Positions 1 to 9,440 are shown, counted from the first letter of the stretch. The stretch is DNA of 64,000 nt from Paenibacillus taiwanensis DSM 18679 (GCF_000425125.1 NZ_KE384306.1:645705-709704); one strand, 5' to 3'. A program made the numbers and translations. The notes: generated by a model not told the origin, from the letters alone.

Positions 1-77
1 AGGGGCCTCCTGTTGTATGAAGGGGCATGTCGAGAATGTGACCGTGCTTACATATTTGAATAGGAGGGAGAATGGAT

Positions 78-1007
78 ATGAACATTGATCATATAGAAGC
101 CTTCATTTACATTTCTCACTATGGCAGCTTTAACAAAGCGGCTGAGGCTTTGTTTCTGTCACAGCCATCGGTATCTGCGCGTATCCAGACGCTGGAAAGG
201 GAGCTGAATTGCACGCTATTTAGCCGCGAGAGCAGACGAGTAGAGCTGTCTGAGCAAGGAAAAATATTTTTGCCCTATGCGAAGCAGCTACTTCAAGTTT
301 ATGAGCGGGGCGTGCAAAAGCTTCAACTGCAAGCGCCAGGACGACAAGAGCTTCGGATAGGCTGTACGATATCGGTGTCCAATTATATTCTCCCTTGGCT
401 GCTTCCTGCGGTAAGAGAGCAGCATGAACATTTTCAAGCACGACTAACTACGGAGTTGACAGATCAGATCGTGCTCAAAGTTCTTAATAAAGAACTGGAC
501 GTAGGCTTTGTGCGCCATATTACACATCCGAATTTGCATTCCGTAGCTTTTTATGAGGACCCCATCAAACTGTTTGTACCGGATCATCATCCCTTTGTGA
601 GAGAAAGGTACATCTCTTTGGAAAGGCTATCCGGGCAAGAGCTTGTATTTTTCGAATGTGGCTCATTGGATTGGGTTCGTATTCATCGTTTGTTCGAATC
701 TCTGGATAGCCCGCCGCGAATTGTGTACCACGTTGATCATTTAGAAACGGCCAAGAAGCTAGTGCTTCAAGGTTGTGGCATATGCCTTTTACCAAGCTTA
801 TGTGTGCAAGAGGAGGTCAAGCAGGGCGCGCTGCATGCGATTGCGGTTCCTGAATTGGAAGACATCTCCTTGCGGACCAACCTAATCTATTTAAAGGAGC
901 AGCCTTCGCCATTTATTTCAACACTTCTCGAGCTCCGCAAACGTATCTGGGTAAATGCTTTTCACACTGTATCCAGCTTATCACATCCCCTAAATGAAGA
1001 TGTATAG
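78..1007 (+). CDS. LysR-family transcriptional regulator
   Basis: DNA-binding regulator of about 310 residues, the usual LysR length. The N-terminal winged helix-turn-helix covers about residues 1-60 (FNKAAEALFLSQPSVSARI is the recognition region), followed by a periplasmic-binding-protein-like effector domain from about residue 90 to 295. Two in-frame ATGs are possible, at 72 and 78. The AGGAGG at 62-67 lies 4 bases before the first and 10 before the second, and the second gives the typical LysR start MNIDHIEAF. It lies directly upstream of, and in the same direction as, a flavin monooxygenase set, which suggests it controls those genes in the manner of Bacillus YtlI or CysL. The effector is not visible from sequence. 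Confidence 0.9.
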   Translation: MNIDHIEAFIYISHYGSFNKAAEALFLSQPSVSARIQTLERELNCTLFSRESRRVELSEQGKIFLPYAKQLLQVYERGVQKLQLQAPGRQELRIGCTISVSNYILPWLLPAVREQHEHFQARLTTELTDQIVLKVLNKELDVGFVRHITHPNLHSVAFYEDPIKLFVPDHHPFVRERYISLERLSGQELVFFECGSLDWVRIHRLFESLDSPPRIVYHVDHLETAKKLVLQGCGICLLPSLCVQEEVKQGALHAIAVPELEDISLRTNLIYLKEQPSPFISTLLELRKRIWVNAFHTVSSLSHPLNEDV

Positions 1008-1094
1008 ATAACTTCTATTTACAAATCCAAATGCTCTATCGCAAAAATATTTACGAATAAATGAGGATATGGTAGATTTACTGCAATATATCCG

Positions 1095-1114
1095 ATAATT
1101 CCGATAAGAATTAT
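1095..1114. promoter_or_regulatory. Inverted repeat before the monooxygenase gene, possible operator
   Basis: ATAATTC at 1095-1101 and GAATTAT at 1108-1114 form a perfect 7-bp inverted repeat with a 6-base spacer. It overlaps a direct repeat of CCGATAA. It sits just before the ribosome-binding site of the monooxygenase gene, so it could be an operator for the neighbouring LysR protein or another repressor. The palindrome is seen; the function is inferred. Confidence 0.3.
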
Positions 1115-1131
1115 ATATGAGGAGCGTGCTT

Positions 1132-2478
1132 ATGGGTACAAACAGACAATTAAAGCTTGGTGTCATGCTTCATGGGGCAGGCAGCCATGTTGCAGCTTGG
1201 CGCCACCCTGAATCACCCGCCGATGCTAGCGTCAATTTTGAATTTTACAAGCAAGTGGCAAGGCAAGCGGAAACAGGCAAGTTTGATCTCGCTTTTGTTG
1301 CGGATGGATTATACATTACTGAAATATCACATCCAAATTTTTTGAATAGATTTGAACCGATCACGATATTATCTGCGCTTGCGGATAGCACTTCACACAT
1401 CGGTCTAGTTGGAACGCTGTCTACCTCGTACAGTGAACCTTACACAGTCGCGAGACAATTTGCTTCACTGGATACAATTAGCGGTGGACGTGCGGGATGG
1501 AATGCGGTCACCTCCCCGTTGGAAGGTTCAGCCTTAAATTACGGCAAGGAGCAGCATGCGTCACATGAGCTTCGTTATCGTATGGCTAATGAGTATATAC
1601 AAGTGGTAAAAGGCTTGTGGGATTCCTGGGAAGATGATGCGTTTATTCGCAACAAAGTGTCAGGTCAATTTATCGATCCGGATAAGATGCATCGACTTCA
1701 TCATAAAGGCGAATTTTTCGCGGTCCAAGGTCCGCTAAATATTGCAAGATCCAAACAGGGACAGCCAGTCGTTTTTCAAGCTGGCTCATCTGAGGCAGGC
1801 AAGGAACTGGCCGCACGTGAAGCAGATGCCGTATTCACGGGACATGAAACAATAGAGGAAGCAGTTAGCTTTTATCAGGATGTGAAGCAGCGTGCAGCAG
1901 CCTACGGTCGCTCTCCGGACGACATTTTAATTTTTCCTGGCATATCACCCATTATTGGCCACACGGAGGACGAAGCGCTTTCTAAATATGAACAGATCGC
2001 AAGTTTAGTTGATATTGAAGTCGCTCTCCAGTATTTAGGACGCTTTTTTAACCATTTTGACTTCACACAATTTCCGCTTGATGAGCCGATTCCTGATCTG
2101 GGTGATTTGGGCTCCGAAGGTTTTAAGAGCACTTCTGACAAAATCAAAAAGACAGCAAAGGAGCAGGGATTAACGCTGCGGCAGCTCGCGCTTCAAGTAA
2201 CAACACCCAAAAGCGCCTTTATCGGTACGCCAGTTCAAGTAGCTGATCAAATCCAGCGTTGGTTTGAGGCACGCGCAGCAGATGGATTTATCGTTTCTCC
2301 CTTAGTATTGTCACAAGGAATTAATGACTTTGTTGCTCACGTAGTTCCGATACTACAAGCACGGGGTATTTTCCGAACGGAATATGAAGCCGGCACACTG
2401 CGTGGCAACCTTGGATTAGACGTGCCTGAGAATCGATACAGTGCTGCCAAAGCGCAGGTAGAAGTGCATCATCGCTAG
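1132..2478 (+). CDS. LLM-class flavin-dependent monooxygenase (NtaA/SnaA/DszA type)
   Basis: Flavin-dependent monooxygenase of about 448 residues, typical of the NtaA/SnaA/DmoA branch of the luciferase-like family, which uses FMNH2 from a separate reductase. Family signatures are [18 protein letters not shown] at the N terminus, [20 protein letters not shown] near residue 100, [11 protein letters not shown], and [19 protein letters not shown] in the middle. The start at 1132 is preferred over the ATG at 1117 because AGGAG at 1120-1124 is spaced 7 bases from it. Bacillus relatives (YtnJ, YxeK) sit with an ABC importer and an M20 amidohydrolase and act on S-modified cysteines such as N-acetyl-S-(2-succino)cysteine. 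The same partners follow here, so a similar sulfur-salvage role is likely but the substrate is not proven. Confidence 0.87.
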   Translation: MGTNRQLKLGVMLHGAGSHVAAWRHPESPADASVNFEFYKQVARQAETGKFDLAFVADGLYITEISHPNFLNRFEPITILSALADSTSHIGLVGTLSTSYSEPYTVARQFASLDTISGGRAGWNAVTSPLEGSALNYGKEQHASHELRYRMANEYIQVVKGLWDSWEDDAFIRNKVSGQFIDPDKMHRLHHKGEFFAVQGPLNIARSKQGQPVVFQAGSSEAGKELAAREADAVFTGHETIEEAVSFYQDVKQRAAAYGRSPDDILIFPGISPIIGHTEDEALSKYEQIASLVDIEVALQYLGRFFNHFDFTQFPLDEPIPDLGDLGSEGFKSTSDKIKKTAKEQGLTLRQLALQVTTPKSAFIGTPVQVADQIQRWFEARAADGFIVSPLVLSQGINDFVAHVVPILQARGIFRTEYEAGTLRGNLGLDVPENRYSAAKAQVEVHHR

Positions 2479-2512
2479 TAACTGTGGTGAGTACATACGG
2501 GGGGACAGGGAC

Positions 2513-3265
2513 ATGATTCAACTTACGAATATTCACAAATCATTTGGCAGGCAAAAGGTGCTGAATGGGATCGATATGACAGTACAAACCGGTGATGTTG
2601 TTGTTATATTAGGGCCAAGTGGATCAGGTAAGACTACATTGCTGCGTTGTGTGAACTATTTGGAGAGACCTAATGAAGGGAGTATAACGATTGGAGACCT
2701 TACCTTGAACTGTCATCATGCCACGAAGCAGGAAGTATTGTTATTGCGGCGAAAGACAGCGATGGTGTTTCAGCATTACAATTTGTTTAAACATAAGACG
2801 GTGCTGCAAAATGTAATGGAAGGACTTGTAATTGTACAAAAGCAGCCAGTTGAACAAGCCAAAGCTGTGAGTAGGAGTGTGCTTGAAAAAGTGGGGCTGC
2901 TCCACAAGCAGGATGCTTATCCCAGTCAGTTGTCAGGTGGGCAGCAGCAGCGAGTTGGGATTGCGAGGGCGCTTGCGCTGAATCCGGAAGTGATTTTGTT
3001 TGATGAGCCGACATCAGCACTTGATCCTGAACTAGTAGGTGAGGTGCTGCAAGTCATTAAACGGATTGCAAGGGAAGGGATTACGATGATTGTAGTTACC
3101 CACGAGATGGGATTTGCCCGCGACATCGCTAACCAAGTCATTTTTATGGATGAAGGTGTTATCGTCGAAGCAGGCAGCCCTAACGACATTTTTCATCATC
3201 CTCAGGAAGAGCGTACGAAGCAATTTCTGAAGCGGATTACACCGGAGTGGAATTATTCTATTTAA
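2513..3265 (+). CDS. Polar amino-acid-type ABC transporter ATP-binding protein
   Basis: ATPase of 250 residues from the amino-acid importer (PAAT) family, close in style to GlnQ, TcyC/TcyN and YxeO. Walker A GPSGSGKT is at residues 34-41, followed by the Q-loop (VFQHYNLF), signature LSGGQQQR, Walker B VILFDEP, and the switch His in VVTHEMG. It begins 34 bases after the monooxygenase gene and is followed closely by an amidohydrolase, so all are probably one transcript. No permease or solute-binding gene lies next to it in this window, which is odd for the family. They may lie upstream of base 1 or elsewhere. Confidence 0.93.
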   Translation: MIQLTNIHKSFGRQKVLNGIDMTVQTGDVVVILGPSGSGKTTLLRCVNYLERPNEGSITIGDLTLNCHHATKQEVLLLRRKTAMVFQHYNLFKHKTVLQNVMEGLVIVQKQPVEQAKAVSRSVLEKVGLLHKQDAYPSQLSGGQQQRVGIARALALNPEVILFDEPTSALDPELVGEVLQVIKRIAREGITMIVVTHEMGFARDIANQVIFMDEGVIVEAGSPNDIFHHPQEERTKQFLKRITPEWNYSI

Positions 3266-3326
3266 TAAGGAATATTTTGGTATATGGAAATGGTGGGGTG
3301 TTAATTTGGAGGTGGTAGCGTCAACT

Positions 3327-4511
3327 ATGGGGGAACCGATAGAGGGGCTGCATGGAGCTGACGATGAGTTGGAAACAAAATTAATTGCAATACGCAGACA
3401 GCTTCATCGGTATCCAGAGCTTGCGGATGAAGAATATGCAACAACAGAAGCGATACGGAGCTGGCTGCGCAACGATGACATTCGGCTGCTTGATGTACCG
3501 CTTATGACAGGGGTTGTGGCTGAGATAGGCAGTCGGGAGCGCGGACCTGTTGTGGCACTGCGCGCTGACATTGACGCGCTGCCGATTCAAGAAGCTACGG
3601 GATTGCCTTACGCCTCAAGTGTTGCTGGCAAGATGCACGCGTGTGGTCATGATTTCCACACGGCGTCGCTGCTCGGAGCAGCCACGTTATTAAAGCGTAA
3701 AGAACAGGAACTGCGGGGCTGTGTGCGCCTTTTGTTCCAGCCTGCTGAAGAAAAGGGAATTGGGGCGCTAAAGATGATTCAATGCGGGGCATTGGACGGT
3801 GTCCAGCTCGTCTTTGGGATGCACAATAAGCCCGATCTGCCCGTTGGCACGATCGGGATCAGAGCAGGCTCGTTAATGTCGAGCGTTAATGGCTTGCGGA
3901 TCGAGATCAAAGGGGTAAGCACGCATGCAGCGATACCTCACGCAGGGATTGATCCGATTGTAGTATCTGCTCATCTTATTACTGCGCTACAATCGATTGT
4001 AAGCCGGAATGTAAGTGCTATAGATAGTGCGGTAGTCAGCATAACACAAATTCATGCAGGGAATACATGGAACGTCATTCCTGAGCTTGCTTTATTAGAG
4101 GGAACTGTTCGCACGTTGCAGCCAGAGTCCCGGGTGTTCATTCGCCAGCGGATAGAAGAAATAGCGGCTGGCATCGCGGCGACGTTTCGTGCGGAAATCA
4201 AGCTGCAGTGGACAGATGGACCGCCTCCCGTTCACAATAGCCAGCTTGCAGCAGAGATTGCTGGCCTGGCAGCTCAACAAGCCGGATTGCACATTATTTT
4301 ACCAGAGCCGACAACAGCAAGTGAAGATTTTGCTTATTACCAGCAGCAAGTGGCTGGTGCGTTTGTATTTATGGGGACGTCAGGTCATTATGGGTGGCAT
4401 CATCCTGCATTTACAGTGGATGAACGTGCGATATGGAAAAGCGCACGTTACTTAGAATGCTTAGCGGAATTGGCAATGCAAAAAGTGGCAATCCCAGAAG
4501 CAGAAAATTAG
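3327..4511 (+). CDS. M20-family amidohydrolase (N-acyl-amino-acid deacylase type)
   Basis: Zinc-dependent amidohydrolase of the M20D/HipO group, about 394 residues. Seen are RADIDALPIQE (metal-bridging Asp region), HACGHDFHTA, QPAEEKGIGA with the catalytic Glu, GMHNKPDLPVGTIG, and the C-terminal GWHHPAF metal-ligand region. The insert between them is the usual dimerisation domain. A TTG at 3306 is also possible, but GGAGGTGG at 3308-3315 looks like the ribosome-binding site for the ATG at 3327. Relatives in Bacillus sulfur operons (YtnL, YxeP) remove N-acetyl groups from S-modified cysteines. Its place after the monooxygenase and importer ATPase supports a similar deacylase role here. Confidence 0.88.
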   Translation: MGEPIEGLHGADDELETKLIAIRRQLHRYPELADEEYATTEAIRSWLRNDDIRLLDVPLMTGVVAEIGSRERGPVVALRADIDALPIQEATGLPYASSVAGKMHACGHDFHTASLLGAATLLKRKEQELRGCVRLLFQPAEEKGIGALKMIQCGALDGVQLVFGMHNKPDLPVGTIGIRAGSLMSSVNGLRIEIKGVSTHAAIPHAGIDPIVVSAHLITALQSIVSRNVSAIDSAVVSITQIHAGNTWNVIPELALLEGTVRTLQPESRVFIRQRIEEIAAGIAATFRAEIKLQWTDGPPPVHNSQLAAEIAGLAAQQAGLHIILPEPTTASEDFAYYQQQVAGAFVFMGTSGHYGWHHPAFTVDERAIWKSARYLECLAELAMQKVAIPEAEN

Positions 4512-4636
4512 AGACAGAATTGATCAGAAACCTCCAGCGTTCAAATGAAAAAGCTACTCTATTGCAATGGTGTGTAGTTTATTCGCTTGGTTGATCGTTG
4601 TTATAAAGCAGTACACAATGGAGAGAGGGGATCAGC

Positions 4637-5815
4637 ATGCAATCGGGATATGACGTCATTGTTGTCGGAGCAGGATCGATGGGCATGAGTGCTGGGTACT
4701 ACTTGGCAAGACGCGGTCTAAAGACGCTAATGATTGATGCGTTTGATCCGCCGCATGAGCAGGGAAGCCATCATGGCGATACTCGACTTATCCGACATGC
4801 GTATAGTGGTGATGCTTTGTATTCGGCTTGGGCGTTGAGGGCTGACGTGTTGTGGCAGGAGCTTGAAGCTTTAACAGGGGAGCAGCTGCTGCTTCGATGC
4901 GGTGTGCTCCATTTGTCTGTAGCAGAAGAGGCTGCGTTAGTGGAGAAAGCGCAGCGTGCCCAGCAGCATCATATACCCTATGAAGTCATTCAGGCTGAGG
5001 CTATAAGTCGAAGGTGGCCAGGTATATGTGCTTCCGACACAATGAGCGGATTATACGAGCCAACAGCAGGCGTATTGTTTAGTGAAGCTTGCATTCGTGC
5101 TTACCGCCAACTTGCACTTGAAGCTGGAGCGCTGCTCCTGCCTTACACGAAAGTGGAACATATTCAAGCAGGGAAAGCGCGGGCACAGGGGGTGACGGTG
5201 ACAACGAGTAACGGTCGGTTTCATGCGGATCAAATCGTAATCGCGACTGGTGCGTGGTATCAGATGCTGGAGCCGTTTGTGAAGCTGCCCATTCAACCCG
5301 TACGCAAAGTCATTGGCTGGTTTGAAGTCGATAACTACCTTTACGGAAGTGATTACTTCCCAGGCTTCACCATGCGTACTGCTTCAGGCGAATATTATAG
5401 TGTGCCTGACATTAACGGTGCGGGTCTTAAAATGGGCAGGCATGATGGTGGGACGCCTTGGCAGGCGAATGCTCCTTTAGCGCCATTTGGCGAGCATTCA
5501 CAAGATGAGCGGGATATACGTCAATTGTTAGAAACCTATATGCCGAGGGCAGCAGGAAGGCTGCTAAAAGGAACTGTGTGCAAGTATGAACGCACTCCTG
5601 ATGAACATTTTATTATAGATCGGCATCCAGCTTATGAGCAGGTATGGTTAGCAGGCGGATTTTCTGGTCATGGATTTAAATTTGCTAGTGTAGTGGGCGA
5701 GACGTTGGCAGATCTGGTGGAACAGGGACATACAGACTGGAAGCTTGATCAGTTCCAATTAGCCAGATTTCAGGAGCATGAACAAAACGATTATGTGGAT
5801 AACGTACAATTATAA
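4637..5815 (+). CDS. Monomeric sarcosine oxidase / N-methyl-amino-acid oxidase
   Basis: FAD-dependent amine oxidase of 392 residues in the MSOX/MTOX (SoxA/SolA) family, which oxidises N-methyl amino acids with release of formaldehyde and hydrogen peroxide. The N-terminal Rossmann motif VIVVGAGSMG is at residues 8-17, followed by the family hallmark GSHHGDTRLIRHAYSGD. Near the C terminus are GTVCKYERTPDEHFIIDRHP, whose Cys is at the position that binds FAD covalently in MSOX, and AGGFSGHGFKFASVVGE. The ribosome-binding site GAGAGGGG precedes the ATG. A 125-base gap separates it from the amidohydrolase, so it may be the last gene of that operon. The exact substrate cannot be told from sequence. 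Confidence 0.9.
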   Translation: MQSGYDVIVVGAGSMGMSAGYYLARRGLKTLMIDAFDPPHEQGSHHGDTRLIRHAYSGDALYSAWALRADVLWQELEALTGEQLLLRCGVLHLSVAEEAALVEKAQRAQQHHIPYEVIQAEAISRRWPGICASDTMSGLYEPTAGVLFSEACIRAYRQLALEAGALLLPYTKVEHIQAGKARAQGVTVTTSNGRFHADQIVIATGAWYQMLEPFVKLPIQPVRKVIGWFEVDNYLYGSDYFPGFTMRTASGEYYSVPDINGAGLKMGRHDGGTPWQANAPLAPFGEHSQDERDIRQLLETYMPRAAGRLLKGTVCKYERTPDEHFIIDRHPAYEQVWLAGGFSGHGFKFASVVGETLADLVEQGHTDWKLDQFQLARFQEHEQNDYVDNVQL

Positions 5816-5869
5816 AGATGTAATATGGGTTTCCAATATCATCTCTCAGCAAACGGAATGGAAACAGAA

Positions 5870-5911
5870 AAACCATCTTGACGTCATGTAGCGATGACAC
5901 CAAGATGGTTT
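5870..5911. terminator. Bidirectional terminator between the oxidase and the siderophore-binding gene
   Basis: An 11-bp perfect inverted repeat, AAACCATCTTG at 5870-5880 with CAAGATGGTTT at 5901-5911, contains an inner GTCAT/ATGAC pairing. A-rich bases lie on one side and T-rich bases on the other, so it can end both convergent transcripts. Confidence 0.8.
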
Positions 5912-5916
5912 GTTTG

Positions 5917-6915
5917 TTACATTTTGTCTGCGTAGCCAGCGAGTTCATCAAGCAACAAGTTAGCAGATTTGATGCTGCCAGACAGGTTCCAGATTATTTC
6001 ATCCACTTTGAACGCTTTATTATTTTTGGCAACTTCGAGTGTTTTGTAAAGAGGATCATTCATCCATTCCTCTTGCATTTTAGTGCCAGCTTTGCTTTCA
6101 TCATAATCGGCGTTAAAGTAGAACATAATGTCACCATCAATCAAAGACATTTGTTCTTTGGTAACAACCTCCATAAAGTTATCTTTATCTTGGGAAGCTG
6201 GTCTTGCGAATCCAAGATCCTTTAAAATGACGCCGGAGAATGTATCTTTCTGATAAATCCGAACGGCTTTAGGGGTAAAGCGAACAACAGAAACTTTAGT
6301 GCTGAGCTTGGAGCCTGCTTTGTCCTTCACTTCAGCTACATGCTTATCATAGTTAGCGATTGCTTGATCGCCCTCTGCTTTTTTGTTTAACGCGTCTGCG
6401 TACAACGCTAAGTTCACTTTCCATTGTCCCGCCAAATCTTCCGACATAACGGTAGGTGCAATTTTATCTAATTGAGAGTAAATTTTTTCGTGACGAACTT
6501 TGTTGCCGATAATAAGGTCAGGCTTCAAGCTAACGATCAGTTCCATGTTAGGTTCAGTCTCTTCACCAAGCTCTGTGACGCCGTCCATTTCAGCTTTGAT
6601 GTGGGGGAACCAAGTGTCACCAACTCCGGATTTCACGGCACCAACTGGCTTCACTCCTAGCTCAAGTGCTACTTCAGTGCTCTCGTTGGTTAGAACCACG
6701 ACCCGCTCAGGAGTGCCTTTGATCTTAGCAGTACCCATAGCATGCTTTACTTCGCGTACGGCATCAGCAGTTGCTGCTGGTGTTTCGGTAGATGTTCCTT
6801 GTGAAGCAGTTGTTTCGCTAGTTGCAGCTTTACTGCCGCAACCGGACACGAGTAAAGCAAAAATCGTACAGATAACGAGTGTTACGGACAAACGAGACCC
6901 TTTTTGACGAATCAT
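5917..6915 (-). CDS. Siderophore-binding lipoprotein, petrobactin/catechol type
   Basis: ABC-importer solute-binding lipoprotein of 332 residues, anchored outside the membrane. A signal peptide ends in the lipobox LVSGC (Cys26), followed by a Ser/Thr/Ala-rich linker and then a TroA/FhuD-like domain (VVVLTNESTEVALELGVKPVGA to the end). It resembles Bacillus YclQ/FatB proteins. The ribosome-binding site is AGGGAGA and a perfect Fur box lies about 65 bases upstream, so the gene has its own iron-regulated promoter although two permease genes precede it on the same strand. Proximity to asbABCDEF makes petrobactin the likely ligand, but this is inference. Confidence 0.9.
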   Translation of the reverse strand: MIRQKGSRLSVTLVICTIFALLVSGCGSKAATSETTASQGTSTETPAATADAVREVKHAMGTAKIKGTPERVVVLTNESTEVALELGVKPVGAVKSGVGDTWFPHIKAEMDGVTELGEETEPNMELIVSLKPDLIIGNKVRHEKIYSQLDKIAPTVMSEDLAGQWKVNLALYADALNKKAEGDQAIANYDKHVAEVKDKAGSKLSTKVSVVRFTPKAVRIYQKDTFSGVILKDLGFARPASQDKDNFMEVVTKEQMSLIDGDIMFYFNADYDESKAGTKMQEEWMNDPLYKTLEVAKNNKAFKVDEIIWNLSGSIKSANLLLDELAGYADKM

Positions 6916-6977
6916 ATTTAGTTAATCTCCCTTCGGTCTGTTATGCGTTTATGTTCCTACACGCATATTTTTTATAA

Positions 6978-6992
6978 TGATAATGATTATCA
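6978..6992. promoter_or_regulatory. Fur box upstream of the siderophore-binding lipoprotein
   Basis: TGATAATGATTATCA matches the Bacillus Fur 7-1-7 consensus TGATAATNATTATCA without mismatch. It lies 63 bases upstream of the lipoprotein start, inside an AT-rich stretch suited to a promoter. Repression by Fur in iron-replete cells is expected. Confidence 0.9.
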
Positions 6993-7119
6993 ATTTCTAT
7001 TTCTATTGTGAAACAAACCGTACAAGTATGTCAACAATAATTTTCTAAAAGAGGGTTAATATCTAATTAATAACATATAATTGTTTTAGTGCTAAATTAA
7101 GCCAACGTGATAGACATAG

Positions 7120-8166
7120 TTAGGCTGTGGAACTGCGTCCTTTATACAGCAATAGCAGGAAAAAGGGTGCGCCAATCGCTGCCGTAAATACACCCGCCGG
7201 AATTTCAGTAGGCGAGAATACGGTTCGACCTGCCATGTCGGCGACTAGCAGCAGCAAGGCACCAATGAGCGCAGAAACTGGAATAAGTACGCCATGCAGC
7301 GGACCAACAAGCTTTCGTGCAATATGGGGCGCCATTAAGCCGATAAATGATATCCCTCCTGCCACACCAACAGCAGCTCCTGATAGGGCCACACTAATAA
7401 ACAATAACAATAGGCGGTGGCGCTGAACCGTATTACCCACACCACATGCTACAGAATCTCCTAGCAAATGCACATTGAGTACCCGTGCAAGCAATAAAGA
7501 TAAGGGCATAAAGATACAAAACCAAGGGAGTATGACCCAGACGTAATCCATTGACAAGCCATAAATCGTACCTGTCATCCAGCCTAGTACCTGTGAGGCA
7601 AGGAAGGCCGGACCGCTAATTAGCAAAAACGTCGTTAATGCAGACATTGCGGTCGAGAACCCGATGCCGATAAGGACGAGGCGATAAGGCGATACGCCGC
7701 CTTTCCAGGCACATATATAGTTCAGCATTGCAATGATCATGCCGCCGATAATAGCAATTAAGGGAATCCAATGGATGCTCCATTGACCGCTGCCCAGCGT
7801 CATAAATGCGACGGCGGCTACGGAGGCACCACCAGTCACTCCGGTTAATTCCGGTGAAGCCAGTGGATTGCGGATGACACCTTGAAGCAGGGTGCCTGAT
7901 ACGGCTAATGCAGCACCGATCATAATCGCAAGCAGCGTCCGCGGCAATCGCAAGTCCAAAATGATGATGGAATACATATCATGGTGAGCTCCAAAAAGGA
8001 CAGCGATGACATCACGAAGCGGTATTTGCATACTGCCAATCGAAATGCTAACTACTGAGGTTATAGCTACGAGCATCATGAGCAAAGCGATAACACGAAT
8101 TCCCTTTGAAGATAGCTGTGTTGAAAATACAGACTTTGTGCTTCGAACAGTGATTTGCTTATTCAT
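7120..8166 (-). CDS. FecCD-family siderophore ABC permease (second subunit)
   Basis: Membrane permease of 348 residues with about nine or ten hydrophobic segments and FecCD signatures: LRLPRTLLAIMIGAALAVSGTLLQGVIRNPLASPELTG, GGISFIGLMAPHIARKLVG and TEIPAGVFTAAIGAPFF at the C terminus. It carries iron-siderophore complexes across the membrane as a heterodimer. The start codon lies inside the end of the upstream permease gene (8-base overlap), with AAGGAGA as ribosome-binding site, implying translational coupling. The partner binding protein is downstream on the same strand. No ATPase gene is adjacent. Confidence 0.93.
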   Translation of the reverse strand: MNKQITVRSTKSVFSTQLSSKGIRVIALLMMLVAITSVVSISIGSMQIPLRDVIAVLFGAHHDMYSIIILDLRLPRTLLAIMIGAALAVSGTLLQGVIRNPLASPELTGVTGGASVAAVAFMTLGSGQWSIHWIPLIAIIGGMIIAMLNYICAWKGGVSPYRLVLIGIGFSTAMSALTTFLLISGPAFLASQVLGWMTGTIYGLSMDYVWVILPWFCIFMPLSLLLARVLNVHLLGDSVACGVGNTVQRHRLLLLFISVALSGAAVGVAGGISFIGLMAPHIARKLVGPLHGVLIPVSALIGALLLLVADMAGRTVFSPTEIPAGVFTAAIGAPFFLLLLYKGRSSTA

Positions 8167-9169
8167 ACGTTCTCCTTCTGGCGATTACAATCAAGAAAGG
8201 CACGCCAAGCAAAGCAGTAGTCACGCCAACAGGTACTTCCTTTGGCATAAGTAGAAATCTGGCTGCGGTATCGGCTGACACGAGGAGAAGCGCGCCTGCT
8301 ACCGCACAAAATGGGATTAGCCATTTGTGGTCATTGCCTATTAAATAGCGGCAAATATGAGGGACAATGATGCCGATAAACGCAATCGGTCCAGCGAGAG
8401 CAACCGAGCTTCCAGCCAACAAAATAACGACGACCATAATGGCTATCTTGGTCAGCATAGTACGTTGACCTAGACCCTTGGCGACATCGTCACCGATCGC
8501 CATAACATTTAGCGGACGGAACATAAAAGCGACGATAATCCATCCTACCAACATGTAAGGCAGCACGGTAAGCAGCTCGCTCATTTCACGGCCATAAACT
8601 GCACCTACTAACCAAAATAAAGCCTCCGTTAAGGAATCGTTGTTAAGCAGCATAAGTCCAGATGTGACAGAGGAGGCAAAAGCCGCGATAGCCGCTCCGG
8701 CAAGTGTTAACTTTACGGGCATAAAACCTTCTTTTCCTGCCGAGCCAAGTGTAATCACCATAACGGCAGTAATGGCAGCCCCTGCAAAGGCAATATAAAT
8801 CATCTGCTCAAAGGGCAGGTCCACTTTAAATACAGACAGACTTAACACGATAAACATGACCGCTCCGGCATTGATGCCAAATACAGACGGAGAAGCCAAC
8901 GGATTTTTGGTTAACGTTTGCATTAACGCGCCGGCAATCGCAAGGTTAGCACCAACTACTGCCGCTATGCATGCGGCAGGAATGCGGACGCCCCGCAGCA
9001 CTAAGTGCTCTTGTGATCCATTAAATTGAGTGATCGAAAGCCATAACGTATGAACATCAAATATATGTATGCCTAGCAACATGCTAGCCAGCATACTAGA
9101 GAGAAGTGCAACGATTCCGAATCCGAGGAGTAGTAGCTTAAGGCTGCTTTTCTGGATCAGACTTACCAC
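8159..9169 (-). CDS. FecCD-family siderophore ABC permease (first subunit)
   Basis: Membrane permease of 336 residues, partner of the overlapping permease gene. Family motifs include LRGVRIPAACIAAVVGANLAIAGALMQ, LTKNPLASPSVFGINAGA, GPIAFIGIIVPHICRYLIG and PVGVTTALLGVPF. It starts with GTG at 9169 preceded by AAAGGAG with 8-base spacing. It is the first gene of a minus-strand transcript that leaves the Fur-boxed divergent promoter shared with the petrobactin operon. Confidence 0.92.
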   Translation of the reverse strand: MVSLIQKSSLKLLLLGFGIVALLSSMLASMLLGIHIFDVHTLWLSITQFNGSQEHLVLRGVRIPAACIAAVVGANLAIAGALMQTLTKNPLASPSVFGINAGAVMFIVLSLSVFKVDLPFEQMIYIAFAGAAITAVMVITLGSAGKEGFMPVKLTLAGAAIAAFASSVTSGLMLLNNDSLTEALFWLVGAVYGREMSELLTVLPYMLVGWIIVAFMFRPLNVMAIGDDVAKGLGQRTMLTKIAIMVVVILLAGSSVALAGPIAFIGIIVPHICRYLIGNDHKWLIPFCAVAGALLLVSADTAARFLLMPKEVPVGVTTALLGVPFLIVIARRRTYE

Positions 9170-9255
9170 GTAAGAAGCTCCTTTCGTATGTTTCTATGTA
9201 TGAGGCAATTCGTAGTAAACAGAAGAATTGTAAATAATTGCGACTCTATTGTCAA

Positions 9256-9270
9256 TGAAAATGAGAATCA
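9256..9270. promoter_or_regulatory. Fur-like box, permease side of the divergent promoter
   Basis: TGAAAATGAGAATCA matches the 7-1-7 Fur consensus at 11 of 14 defined positions. It lies about 87 bases upstream of the first permease gene and probably controls it. Confidence 0.6.
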
Positions 9271-9329
9271 ATCGTGAATTTGTTTTAAATTATAAGTTTT
9301 TTTTCAAGATCTTCATTTAATGCTTGAAA

Positions 9330-9344
9330 TGATAATTGTTATCA
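9330..9344. promoter_or_regulatory. Fur box in the asb/permease divergent promoter
   Basis: TGATAATTGTTATCA matches the 7-1-7 consensus at 13 of 14 positions and is the strongest of the three boxes between the two transcripts. Confidence 0.85.
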
Positions 9345-9367
9345 CTTAAAATGAGCACGAGCGATAG

Positions 9368-9382
9368 TGAGAATTGTTCTCA
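9368..9382. promoter_or_regulatory. Fur-like box close to asbA
   Basis: TGAGAATTGTTCTCA is a near-perfect palindrome matching the Fur 7-1-7 consensus at 11 of 14 positions, about 58 bases before the asbA start. PerR uses similar sequences, so it could be shared, but the iron-uptake context favours Fur. Confidence 0.6.
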
Positions 9383-9440
9383 CAATAATTTAGTGGATTA
9401 GCGTCGACGCTTAATGCATGATGCAAAAGGAGCAAATACT

